Source of the DNA: an uncultured Campylobacter sp. | GTDB taxonomy: Bacteria > Campylobacterota > Campylobacteria > Campylobacterales > Campylobacteraceae | NCBI RefSeq assembly: GCF_947255105.1 | Contig: NZ_CAMYFP010000018.1 | Span: 1 to 15,945, forward strand | Reading direction: 5' to 3' | DNA: 15,945 nt | In this document: positions 1 through 6,499 of the stretch, in pieces | Layout of the letters: each line of letters starts with the position of its first letter | Numbering within the stretch: the stretch's first letter is position 1 | Program-made: the position numbers and the translations under genes | The notes under the pieces: generated by a model | The model's database searches: none | Told to the model about the DNA's origin: nothing | The model's input: the letters and a program-made list of their open reading frames with translations, nothing else

Positions 1-146
1 TCAACATTGCAACCGATAGTGTAAATATCATCTATAAGTAAGATTTGCTTACCTTTTATAGGGAAGTGAAATCTGCAAGTATCTTTTGCGATTCCAGGAT
101 ATGGCTTGCTTCCTACATTGTCAAATCCAGGCAGCTCATTTTTCAT
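1..146 (-). CDS. Phosphoribosyltransferase-like protein, N-terminal fragment (runs off left edge)
   Basis: The reading frame is open from an ATG at 144-146 to the left edge of the window (48 codons visible). It ends in the segment LLIDDIYTIGCN. This matches the PRPP-binding loop of type I phosphoribosyltransferases (hydrophobic run, two acidic residues, then T-x-G), as in ComF-like proteins. That loop normally lies 100 or more residues into the protein. Here it appears around residue 36-47, so either the start is wrong, the family member is short, or the gene has lost its 5' end. An in-frame stop lies four codons upstream of the ATG, and the only purine-rich stretch (AAAGG) abuts the ATG, so the ribosome site is poor. 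The family assignment rests on one motif; the substrate is unknown. Confidence 0.5.
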   Translation of the reverse strand, partial: MKNELPGFDNVGSKPYPGIAKDTCRFHFPIKGKQILLIDDIYTIGCNV

Positions 147-160
147 CCTTTGAGTTTATT

Positions 161-592
161 TTATAAATCATAATATTCTGTATCTATTAAGCAGGGTATT
201 ACAAAAATCTTAATACTTATTTTTCCTCTTACGATAAAAATAAAACTATTATCAAAAAATGGTCTTCTAAAATCTATTTCACTTATAATATTTTTTCTAA
301 AAATAATAATCTCTTCTAAAAATAAATATTTTATAACTATTTTATCTTCATATGATTTTACATATTTAAAAAATAGTGATTGATACAAAACAAGCAATGA
401 AAAAACAGATACGAAAAATGCTGTAATTTTCGACACGATAGAAAACTGCACTTCAAATAAAATAATAAAATTTCCAAGCAAAAACAGGCTAAAGATAATA
501 GCTACAAAAAATAGATTAAATATTTTCCTTTGATTAATTATTTGGTAAGGTGGCTTATTATTATTTAAATCTTTTTTTATATTTTTATTCAT
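161..592 (-). CDS. Small membrane protein with two transmembrane helices, function unknown
   Basis: The 143-residue protein has a Lys/Asn-rich N-terminus (about residues 1-24). Two long hydrophobic segments follow at about residues 27-47 and 53-73, joined by a very short loop, so they form a helical hairpin in the inner membrane. The remaining ~70 residues are a soluble, beta-rich tail (alternating charged and Ile/Val/Phe stretches such as KIVIKYLFL and SFIFIVRG). This layout is seen in several families of small membrane proteins with a PH-like cytoplasmic domain, but no diagnostic motif is visible. The gene is extremely AT-rich even for this window. It ends 15 bases before the ATG of the phosphoribosyltransferase-like fragment on the same strand. 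It has no recognisable link to CRISPR and probably marks the flank of the locus. Confidence 0.6.
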   Translation of the reverse strand: MNKNIKKDLNNNKPPYQIINQRKIFNLFFVAIIFSLFLLGNFIILFEVQFSIVSKITAFFVSVFSLLVLYQSLFFKYVKSYEDKIVIKYLFLEEIIIFRKNIISEIDFRRPFFDNSFIFIVRGKISIKIFVIPCLIDTEYYDL

Positions 593-687
593 TTTTTAGC
601 ATTCCATAAATTACCTACTATTAATTTTACAATAAAAATAAATACCCCAAGCTAATTTAATAGTAGGAGTATTTTATATAACAGCTA

Positions 688-708
688 CCCAAAATTTGTC
701 CTTTTGGG
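688..708. other. Hairpin beyond the distal end of CRISPR array A (possible terminator)
   Basis: CCCAAAA and TTTTGGG form a perfect 7-bp stem around a 7-base loop. It lies 20 bases past the leader-distal repeat of array A, in the direction of array transcription (minus). No convincing U-tract follows it, so a role in ending the pre-crRNA is only a possibility. The rest of 593-728 holds no gene that I can see. Confidence 0.3.
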
Positions 709-728
709 AAAGAACGAGTGAGAAAATA

Positions 729-918
729 AATTCAATCCCCTTAAATTGGGTCAATGTCTTTTAATTAAAGTTGCCACAAGAAGAAGATTATCAATATAGA
801 CAAGCAGGGTTTCAATCCCCTTAAGTCGGGTCAATGTCTTTTAATATGCAGCCGTAGTTGATGAGTCTAGTAGAGGATATAGTTTCAATCCCCTTAAGTC
901 GGGTCAATGTCCTTCAAT
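729..918 (-). CRISPR. CRISPR array A: three 37-base repeats, two spacers
   Basis: Repeats occupy 729-765, 809-845 and 882-918; the spacers are 766-808 (43 bases) and 846-881 (36 bases). Read on the minus strand, the repeats end in GGGGATTGAAAC, the standard 3' end that yields an ATTGAAAC 5' handle after Cas6 cleavage. The array is therefore transcribed on the minus strand from the leader at 919 and above. The distal repeat (729-765) is degenerate: the final AAC of the handle is altered and CGACTT becomes CAATTT. This is typical of the oldest end. The leader-proximal repeat begins ATTGAAGGACATT, unlike the ATTAAAAGACATT of its neighbours. Variable spacer lengths fit type III. Confidence 0.95.
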
Positions 919-1335
919 AGCCTAAACTCTTATAATTCCATCATAAAAGACAATGAAAATTATATCAAATTTAGCTTTCTAAATCCTTATATCATCTAAA
1001 TTTTAAGCAAAAAGTTCGCAAACCTAGTGAAATTTACAAAGAGCAACTTAGGAATTTGAGCTATCAATTTAATAAAATGCCCTAAATTTAGTACTTTTAA
1101 AAAATAAAAAGTTCGCAAATCAAATTTAAAAAAGCTAAAATTTTTAGATTTGCCAAATTTAAGTGAAAGCTAAGTTTGGCGATACCCGTAAAATGGGCAT
1201 TTGAAACTTAAATCAAACTAAAAGTTCGCAAACCTAAATTTAAAAAGGTCAAATTTATAGATTTGCGAAGTTTTTTTCATCTTAAATTTATAAAAGTCCC
1301 AAATTTAACCAGCAAAAAGTTCGCAAATCAAAAAG
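919..1335 (-). promoter_or_regulatory. Leader of array A with iterated TTTGCGAA motifs
   Basis: This ~420-base AT-rich non-coding region lies between cas2 and array A. It is a reverse-complement relative of the leaders at 6062-6499 and 15398-15832. GTTCGCAAA (the minus-strand TTTGCGAAC) occurs at 1014-1022, 1111-1119, 1224-1232 and 1319-1327. Opposite-orientation copies lie at 1149-1156 (one mismatch, TTTGCCAA) and 1262-1269. Spacings of about 97, 113 and 95 bases between direct copies, and 38 bases within inverted pairs, match leader B. The junction with the first repeat reads GTTTAGGCT followed by ATT, as in the other leaders. I see no ORF in it. Confidence 0.85.
929..957 (-). promoter_or_regulatory. 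Weakened promoter of CRISPR array A
   Basis: On the minus strand, a -35 TTCATT (952-957) and a -10 TATAAG (929-934) are separated by 17 bases. The equivalent boxes in leaders B and C are TTGATT and TATAAT. Both boxes of this copy are thus one step further from the sigma-70 consensus, so array A is probably transcribed less strongly. Confidence 0.6.
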
Positions 1336-1360
1336 GGGCAAATTTGATAAAATTCTAAGA

Positions 1361-1636
1361 TTATATATACAAATCCATATCCGCAAATATATCATCTCCC
1401 ATGCATAGTCCAAAGCTTTTTTTGACACAATTTTCACAGATCCTATAAATTCTTATACTATCTGCCTTTGGATCGGCTTGTTTTAAAAGCTTTGTTTTGA
1501 GATGCTTTAGTTTGGTATCGTTTAATTCACATTCAAAAACACTTAAATTTACTCTTTTTCCAACACCTTCTAAAATATCAGCTATTTTTTTTCTTCGTTT
1601 GTTGCTTATGATGTCATAAGTTATGAGATATTTCAT
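1361..1636 (-). CDS. cas2: CRISPR-associated endonuclease Cas2
   Basis: The 91-residue protein has normal Cas2 length. The first strand MKYLITYDI carries the conserved Asp8 of the ferredoxin-like fold. The motif SVFECEL (about residues 32-38) and the strand DSIRIYRIC (about 59-67) are characteristic of the family. In adaptation, a Cas2 dimer bridges two Cas1 dimers and helps insert new spacers at the leader-repeat junction. The ATG is used by TAATG overlap with the stop of the cas1 remnant, so the two were one translational unit. The gene looks intact, but its partner is truncated. Array A and its leader follow on the same strand. Confidence 0.93.
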   Translation of the reverse strand: MKYLITYDIISNKRRKKIADILEGVGKRVNLSVFECELNDTKLKHLKTKLLKQADPKADSIRIYRICENCVKKSFGLCMGDDIFADMDLYI

Positions 1637-1950
1637 TAAAATTTCCCTATGAATGACTTATAACTATTTGATTTTTCGTTTACGAAATTTGATAAGGCAT
1701 AGCACTGTTTTTCTATGATGCTTTCTACTTTTACAACCTGTTTTTTGTAGGTTATGTAGCTTCCTAATTTTTCATTTATATTTTGAGCTATAAGTTTTTT
1801 TGTTTTGTCATTTAAAAATCCATCTTTATTTAGAGCCATTGGTTCGTTTTTGTTTATCATCGAAACTATAACTCTATCTACGATAAAAGTTCTAAATTCT
1901 TCTATCATATCGAAACTAAGAGTTGGTTTTCTCTCATCAAGTGCATGCAA
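1636..1950 (-). pseudogene. cas1: Truncated Cas1 (C-terminal ~100 residues only)
   Basis: The readable peptide begins LHALDERKPTLSFDMIEEFR. This is the conserved C-terminal Cas1 segment in which the His and the Asp (the D of SFDMIEEF) are two of the metal ligands. It continues with the expected all-alpha tail to a normal end. Cas1 is usually about 320-340 residues. Everything before this segment is missing: the N-terminal beta domain, the dimer interface and the catalytic Glu. The frame opens at 1971 after a stop at 1972-1974. The ORF can only begin at a TTG (1948-1950) inside what should be internal coding sequence. No rest of cas1 is recognisable at 1951-2104. I read it as a 5' deletion with breakpoint near 1950, which should abolish integrase activity. 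Confidence 0.88.
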
Positions 1951-2104
1951 AGCAGTTCTAGCAAATAGCTGTTAGTTAAATTTCATTTTGTAGAGCTATT
2001 GAGTTAAGGTTGTTTAAACTCTTCAGAGCTTATCTCACTACTCCTTTTGAAATTTAAATGGCTGTTTTTACAATCTAACTAACTTTAATCTTACTTTATA
2101 AAAG

Positions 2105-2134
2105 TTGATATTTATCAAAACTATAGAGTATAAT
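2105..2134 (+). promoter_or_regulatory. Promoter of the WYL regulator gene with overlapping palindrome
   Basis: A -35 TTGATA (2105-2110) and a perfect -10 TATAAT (2129-2134) are separated by 18 bases. The -35 box is the left arm of a perfect inverted repeat, TTGATA-TT-TATCAA (2105-2118). This is a plausible operator for self-regulation. Transcription from here would start near 2141, which excludes in-frame ATGs upstream of 2153 as translation starts. Confidence 0.7.
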
Positions 2135-2155
2135 AGCCACCAAAAAGGAGAGATG

Positions 2156-3130
2156 ATGAAATCCGGCAAAATAGAGAGAGTTCTTGAGATATTTGACCTT
2201 TTAAATGATGGCAAAAAACTAACGATAGATAGTCTTAAGAAAAACAAAAAATGGTATGGAGTCTCTACGAAAACTATAGAAAGAGATCTGCAAGAGAGCT
2301 TTGAAATTTTAGATGAAAAAGGTTTTAAACCGCTTAAACAAAAGGACTCAAATGGCTTTATGGAGTATAGCGTAGCCAACAAAAAGATGTTTGAAAACTT
2401 TTGGGATAGAGATAGTTTAAGAGCTTTTGGACTTTTATACTCTTTGGTTGCCGATAGTAGCGATTTTAAGGAGATTTTCAAGCTTGATAGGAGCCAAAAA
2501 AAGGCTTTTGAAAAGATAAATCAAGAGATAAAAGATACCTATCTTTTTTTAAATAAGCCTATTGAAAAGATAAATGACCTAAAACTTTTGGGCAAAATAG
2601 AAAGAGCTATCAAAAACAGACAAAAAATCAAGATCAAATTTAGACAAGGCGATGATATCATAGAGGGTTTGGCAAATCCTTACTGCATCGTTTTTATGAA
2701 TGAAAACTTTTATCTAATTTGTCATTTTCCAGATAGAAATGAGATATATAAACCTCGCATCAACTATATGCAAGAGCTTGAAATCACACCGCAAGTTTTC
2801 AAATCAAGAGATCCAAATATAGAGAAATTTATAGAAGATATGCAAACTCCATTTGCAAAATATAGCATCAATCCAAAACCAGTGAAAGCCATTATAAAAG
2901 TAGATTCGAGTGTTGCTAGATACTTCAAATTTAAGAAGTTTTTTAACTCACAAAATATAGCCAAAGAGCTTGATGATGGCTCGCTTTTGGTTGAATACAC
3001 TGTTACGCAGGATTTGGAGCTGTTGTATTTTATATTAAGATGGTCAACTGCGGTTGAGGTTATAGAGCCAATCGGCCTTAGAAATTTAGTAAAAAATAGC
3101 CTAAAAAATGCCTATGAGAGATATAAATAA
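2156..3130 (+). CDS. WYL-domain transcriptional regulator
   Basis: The 324-residue protein starts at the ATG at 2156, five bases after the Shine-Dalgarno AGGAG (2146-2150). The adjacent ATG at 2153 is too close, and an upstream ATG at 2105 lies inside the promoter. Residues ~1-55 form a winged helix-turn-helix (IERVLEIFDLL...VSTKTIERDL). Residues ~150-220 are a WYL domain with FYLICHF in place of the name-giving WYL and the conserved Arg of YKPRINYM. The C-terminal ~80 residues resemble the WCX extension (ARYFKF...LLYFILRWSTAVEVIEP). WYL proteins bind ligands, probably nucleotides or nucleic acid, and often regulate CRISPR and other defence loci. It is divergent from the cas1 remnant. Likely targets here are its own promoter palindrome and possibly the leaders (inference). 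Confidence 0.88.
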   Translation: MKSGKIERVLEIFDLLNDGKKLTIDSLKKNKKWYGVSTKTIERDLQESFEILDEKGFKPLKQKDSNGFMEYSVANKKMFENFWDRDSLRAFGLLYSLVADSSDFKEIFKLDRSQKKAFEKINQEIKDTYLFLNKPIEKINDLKLLGKIERAIKNRQKIKIKFRQGDDIIEGLANPYCIVFMNENFYLICHFPDRNEIYKPRINYMQELEITPQVFKSRDPNIEKFIEDMQTPFAKYSINPKPVKAIIKVDSSVARYFKFKKFFNSQNIAKELDDGSLLVEYTVTQDLELLYFILRWSTAVEVIEPIGLRNLVKNSLKNAYERYK

Positions 3131-3135
3131 TAAAT

Positions 3136-3164
3136 TTGTTAAAAAGACATATTTTGTCTATTTA
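3136..3164 (+). promoter_or_regulatory. Possible weak promoter with internal dyad upstream of the first csx1
   Basis: TTGTTA (3136-3141) and TATTTA (3159-3164) are spaced by 17 bases. The spacer contains a dyad, AGACA-TATTT-TGTCT (3145-3159). The region lies between the WYL gene and csx1. The two genes could equally be co-transcribed. Confidence 0.3.
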
Positions 3165-3239
3165 AATCTATATCATTGTGCATGAGATAAAAAAAGAGCG
3201 ATAATTTTCTTTGCAATGTCAATTTACAAAAGGAATCAA

Positions 3240-4400
3240 ATGAAACTAATAGCAACCGTCGGCACAAATCCAAACGAAGCCGAATATGAGCTAGATGGCA
3301 AAATTTACAAAGGCAAATACTCATTTTTAGCCCTTAAGGAACATTTTAAAATAGATGGTAAAGCAAATGTTATATTGCTTGGCTCATCGCAAACTAAATA
3401 TAAGTTAGATGAGCTTAAAGAACAAGTAGGCGAGTTTTTATTTATAAATTTAGAAGATATGGCAGAAAAAGCAAACAAAGATGAAAAAGAGTTAAGCACA
3501 GTTTTACTTTCATATTTGGGCATAAAAGAAAATGAAGAGTTTATTTTAGATATAACTCAGGGCAAAAGACACCATCCAATAATGATGTTTTTATCGGTCA
3601 TATTGTCAAAAACTATCAAACCTAAACATATCTTTTATGCAAATGTTATGGATTTTGCATTGAATAAATTTAAATTTGAAAGTTTTGAGAACTCTTTGGA
3701 TGCTTCAAATTTGACTATTTTAGTTGATACCTATATCGCAAATGGCGGAGTTGCTACTATATCATACAGCAGCAAAGAGATAGAAAAAATAGCTAAATTG
3801 CTTTCAAATTTGAGCAATAATTTGCTTTTTAACCAATACATCGATGCTATAAATTCGGCTATCGATCTAAACAATTCTATTGTGCAAAACAAAAATACAC
3901 TTTTTCAAAATAGCCTAAATAACTTAAAAACAGATATCAACAAAATCATTATTTTAAGAAATGAGCCAGAATATCTCCAGCTTTTGGGCTTTTGCGAGTA
4001 TCTAAAAGACAAGAATTTATTCTCTTCATCGCTACAATTTTTATTTGAAAGTATTTTGTCCTTTTTGGAATCTTACATAAAAAAGGTAAAGCCAACTTTT
4101 ATCCTTGATTATACGAGAAATAAAAAAGAAAAAAGAGTGATGATAAAAGAGCCATATTCTGATAAAAGAGATTGTTATTATAGAAGAAATGCTATAAAAA
4201 AGGGCTTTAGTGATGATGAGTATAAATCCATTTTTAAAAATTATCACAAACCAATATCTGAGATTTTATCAAAGATAGACAGAGCAAGAAACGACATAGC
4301 TCACCCAAATCAAGATCTAATCACTATAAATATCGACTTTATCTCAAGCAATTTAAATGATTTTAAAAAGATTTTAGAGGCGATGAAGGAAAGCAGATGA
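3240..4400 (+). CDS. csx1: CARF-HEPN ribonuclease, Csx1 type (first copy)
   Basis: The 386-residue protein starts at the ATG at 3240, preceded by AAAGGA. An earlier in-frame ATG at 3216 has no ribosome site. The N-terminal ~170 residues are a CARF domain: a Rossmann-like start KLIATVGTNPNEAEYELDG and the motif D104-I-T-Q-G-K-R, a variant of the DxTHG signature of the TM1812/Csx1 group. After a helical middle, the C-terminus carries the HEPN RNase motif R350-N-D-I-A-H355 (R-x4-H). Family knowledge: cyclic oligoadenylate made by Cas10 binds the CARF dimer and activates the HEPN dimer to cut RNA nonspecifically. ATGA overlap with the csx20-like gene suggests co-expression of activator-dependent RNase and off-switch. 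Q replacing H in DxTHG is a point of difference from the second copy. Confidence 0.87.
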   Translation: MKLIATVGTNPNEAEYELDGKIYKGKYSFLALKEHFKIDGKANVILLGSSQTKYKLDELKEQVGEFLFINLEDMAEKANKDEKELSTVLLSYLGIKENEEFILDITQGKRHHPIMMFLSVILSKTIKPKHIFYANVMDFALNKFKFESFENSLDASNLTILVDTYIANGGVATISYSSKEIEKIAKLLSNLSNNLLFNQYIDAINSAIDLNNSIVQNKNTLFQNSLNNLKTDINKIIILRNEPEYLQLLGFCEYLKDKNLFSSSLQFLFESILSFLESYIKKVKPTFILDYTRNKKEKRVMIKEPYSDKRDCYYRRNAIKKGFSDDEYKSIFKNYHKPISEILSKIDRARNDIAHPNQDLITINIDFISSNLNDFKKILEAMKESR

Positions 4401-4765
4401 AGATGTTTTTGTTTTTTTCGCACAGCCTAAATGAAGATCAAATAAATGATGCAAAGTCAAATTTAAAGGTAGATAAGTTTATAAAGCTTGAGCCAAATTT
4501 ACAAACTCTTTTTTCAAATGTCTCTCCAGAAATTACCGATCTAAGCGACTTTGCAAAGCCTTTTTTAGAGCTTTTAGACAAAACTGCCAAAAAAGGCGAC
4601 TATGCTTTGATTCAAGGCGATTTTGGACTTTGTTATATCCTCATAAACTACTGCTTAAAACTAGGGCTAATTCCTGTCTATTCCACAACAAAAAGAGATG
4701 TTAAAGTGGATAAAGATGGTGTCAAGATAAGCACTTTTAAGCACGTTAGATTTAGAAAATACTAA
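4397..4765 (+). CDS. csx20: Csx20-like protein, putative ring nuclease
   Basis: The 122-residue protein overlaps the upstream csx1 stop by ATGA. It opens with a hydrophobic strand and MFLFFSHSLNEDQ, has a central Y-A-L-I-Q-G-D-F-G segment (about residues 68-76) followed by a hydrophobic helix, and ends in the basic strand FKHVRFRKY after a Thr-rich IPVYSTTKRDV stretch. I recognise this pattern as that of Csx20, a small CRISPR accessory family related to CARF folds. The family is reported to act as ring nucleases that degrade cyclic oligoadenylate and switch off Csx1/Csm6 enzymes. Gene coupling to a CARF-HEPN RNase fits that role. Assignment is from memory of the family pattern; the active residues are not established from this sequence. 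The gene ends 4 bases before the convergent csx1. Confidence 0.68.
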   Translation: MKMFLFFSHSLNEDQINDAKSNLKVDKFIKLEPNLQTLFSNVSPEITDLSDFAKPFLELLDKTAKKGDYALIQGDFGLCYILINYCLKLGLIPVYSTTKRDVKVDKDGVKISTFKHVRFRKY

Positions 4766-4769
4766 GTTC

Positions 4770-5987
4770 TTATCTTCTTTTTTTAAAAAGCGGCTTGTTT
4801 AGCTGCTCTAAATATCTATCTAGATTGTTAATCGCATCGCTATCTTTTTGTCTTTTATCACACTCAAATGCATGAGTTATGGAGTTTCTTATTGGATTTA
4901 TCTTCTTATATGCTTTACGGATTGGGTCTTTTTCCCCAGCACTTAGAATAATTGTTTGTGCCTCTTTTCTATCGGATTGATTTTCCACATCAAAGCCGCT
5001 GTCTTCACAAACTGCCGATATGATAGCCTCTTGCAAGACCATATAACCAAGTGCGTAGTTTTTGTTTTTGGTGTACCATTTTGCAAGATTGTATTGAAAT
5101 AGCGCAAAGGACTCAACATCAAGCCACTTCACAAAACTTTCAAGCTCATCAATAATTGGCTCATATATCCTATTTTTAGCCTCTTTTAGCTCGGATAATT
5201 TTGGCTTGATTTTGGTGCGGAGTGCATCTTTGATACTTTTCATGTTGGACATATTTAGGGCATTTGAAAAGTAGATGAAATTTTTCCTAAAGCTAGATAA
5301 ATTCTCATCATCGCTAACAAGCCTTAGCAAATCCGACGAATTGCCATACTCTTTGAAGTTGCGTATAGCTTTTGACCAGTCCAAAAACTCAAAAAATATC
5401 TTCAGATCCACAACAGGAGTAACACCGTCATTTTCAGCACTATACTCAAACATACCATAATAAACGCTCTTTATATTTAGTGGCTTTTCGCGTAAATTTG
5501 AAATCGCCTCACTCATTACAAAACTCATCAAAGAAAGCGACCTAAAAGAGTGCGTTATGTCAAGATAGATCTCATCATCTTTGTTTAGGTTTTTGGCAAT
5601 ATCCAAAAAATAGTTAAAATTTTCCAAAAGCTCATCTTCATTTACGCCATATTTGATGATGTAGCACTTAGAGCCTTTTGTATTGAGATTTTTATCTAGT
5701 TGGTCTTGTATAAGTGGGATTAGTGCATCTAGCTTTTTCTCCTCTTGGGCTTCTAAGATTTTATAACTAGTATCGGCACTGCCATTTCCAAGATCTTCAT
5801 AAACTGCCTCCCATATGGAAAAACTAGTGCCAACGATAAAAACTTTATCAAAATTTATATGTTTATGAAGAGCCGATGCTATAAATTTTTCATCTTCATA
5901 AACCTTGCCATCTATCTCATAATTGGCTCTGTTGTAGCCACGACTGCTCCTACCTTTGCCTATGGAGGTTATCAAAACTTTAGCCAT
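4770..5987 (-). CDS. csx1: CARF-HEPN ribonuclease, Csx1/TM1812 type (second copy)
   Basis: The 405-residue protein has an ATG at 5987 preceded by AAAGGA at good spacing. The CARF domain spans ~1-200: a first strand KVLITSIGKG, a YEIDGKVYEDEKF segment parallel to that of the first csx1, and the TM1812-family motif D143-I-T-H-S-F-R149. The HEPN motif is R367-N-S-I-T-H372 near the C-terminus, followed by a short basic tail. It should be a cyclic-oligoadenylate-activated RNase like the other copy. The two differ through most of their length, so they are paralogues by old divergence or independent acquisition, not a recent duplication. It is convergent with csx20 (4-base gap) and has its own promoter, so it can be expressed separately. 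Confidence 0.87.
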   Translation of the reverse strand: MAKVLITSIGKGRSSRGYNRANYEIDGKVYEDEKFIASALHKHINFDKVFIVGTSFSIWEAVYEDLGNGSADTSYKILEAQEEKKLDALIPLIQDQLDKNLNTKGSKCYIIKYGVNEDELLENFNYFLDIAKNLNKDDEIYLDITHSFRSLSLMSFVMSEAISNLREKPLNIKSVYYGMFEYSAENDGVTPVVDLKIFFEFLDWSKAIRNFKEYGNSSDLLRLVSDDENLSSFRKNFIYFSNALNMSNMKSIKDALRTKIKPKLSELKEAKNRIYEPIIDELESFVKWLDVESFALFQYNLAKWYTKNKNYALGYMVLQEAIISAVCEDSGFDVENQSDRKEAQTIILSAGEKDPIRKAYKKINPIRNSITHAFECDKRQKDSDAINNLDRYLEQLNKPLFKKRR

Positions 5988-6012
5988 ATAAATCCTTTAA
6001 ACTTTTTTAGAC

Positions 6013-6041
6013 ATTATAGCTTTTGAAATTTAAAAACAATA
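6013..6041 (-). promoter_or_regulatory. Promoter of the second csx1
   Basis: On the minus strand a perfect -10 TATAAT occupies 6013-6018. TATTGT, a poor -35 match, lies 17 bases further upstream (6036-6041). The palindrome TTGAT-TT-ATCAA (6062-6073) lies just beyond and resembles the one at the WYL promoter. Together with leader B these elements fill 5988-6499. Confidence 0.45.
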
Positions 6042-6061
6042 CTCTATCCAACATTCAAAGC

Positions 6062-6499
6062 TTGATTTATCAACATCTTTGTTAATTGATTTGCGAACTT
6101 TTTGGTGGCTAAATTTGGGACTTTGATAAATTTAAGATGAAAAAAAACTTCGCAAATCTATGAATTTAACTTTTTTAAATTTAGGTTTGCGAACTTTTAG
6201 TTTAACTTAAGTTTCAACTGCCCATTTTAGCGATACCATGGAACTTAACTTTCACTTAAATTTCGCAAATCTAAAAATTTTGGCTTTTTTAAATTTGATT
6301 TGCGAACTTTTTATTTTTTGAAAGTGCCAAATTTAGGCTGTTTTATTAAATTGATAGCTTAAATTCCTAAGTTGCTCTTTGTAAATTTAGCTAGGTTTGC
6401 GAACTTTTTGCTTGAAATTTAGATGATATAAGGATTTAGAAAGGCAAATTTAGTATAATTTTGATTGTCTTTTATGAATGAGATATAATAGTTTAGGCT
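6062..6499 (+). promoter_or_regulatory. Leader of array B with iterated TTTGCGAA motifs
   Basis: This ~440-base AT-rich region has no ORF. TTTGCGAAC occurs in direct orientation at 6090-6098, 6186-6194, 6299-6307 and 6396-6404. It occurs inverted (TTCGCAAA) at 6149-6156 and 6262-6269. Each inverted copy starts exactly 37 bases before a direct copy, giving two equivalent dyads 113 bases apart. The 3' part, from about 6293, is almost identical to leader C. The promoter sits at the repeat-proximal end, so nearly all of the leader lies upstream of the transcription start and must act as DNA. Possible roles are regulation or a landing platform for spacer integration (inference). The outer end begins with the palindrome TTGATTTATCAA (6062-6073). 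Confidence 0.88.
6461..6489 (+). promoter_or_regulatory. Promoter of CRISPR array B
   Basis: TTGATT (6461-6466), a 17-base spacer and TATAAT (6484-6489) make a near-consensus sigma-70 promoter. The predicted start at about 6496 is only ~4 bases before the first repeat (6500), so the pre-crRNA carries almost no leader RNA. Confidence 0.82.

Noticed and set aside
919..1335. Long related repeats as a mobile element or MITE
   Set aside because: All three copies abut CRISPR repeats with the same junction and promoter, and none has terminal inverted repeats plus target duplications or a transposase, so leader is the simpler reading.
1951..2104. Remains of the missing part of cas1 or another gene in this gap
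   Set aside because: Short frames on the minus strand are interrupted by stops and show no Cas1 motif; no homology can be claimed.
2105..2155. Longer N-terminus for the WYL regulator from an ATG at 2105
   Set aside because: The segment contains the promoter -35 and -10 boxes, and a ribosome site points to the ATG at 2156.
2068..2481. Minus-strand 137-codon frame opposite the WYL gene
   Set aside because: It is a shadow of a well-supported coding gene, Ser/Leu/Phe-rich as expected from antisense translation of Lys/Glu-rich genes, and covers the WYL promoter.
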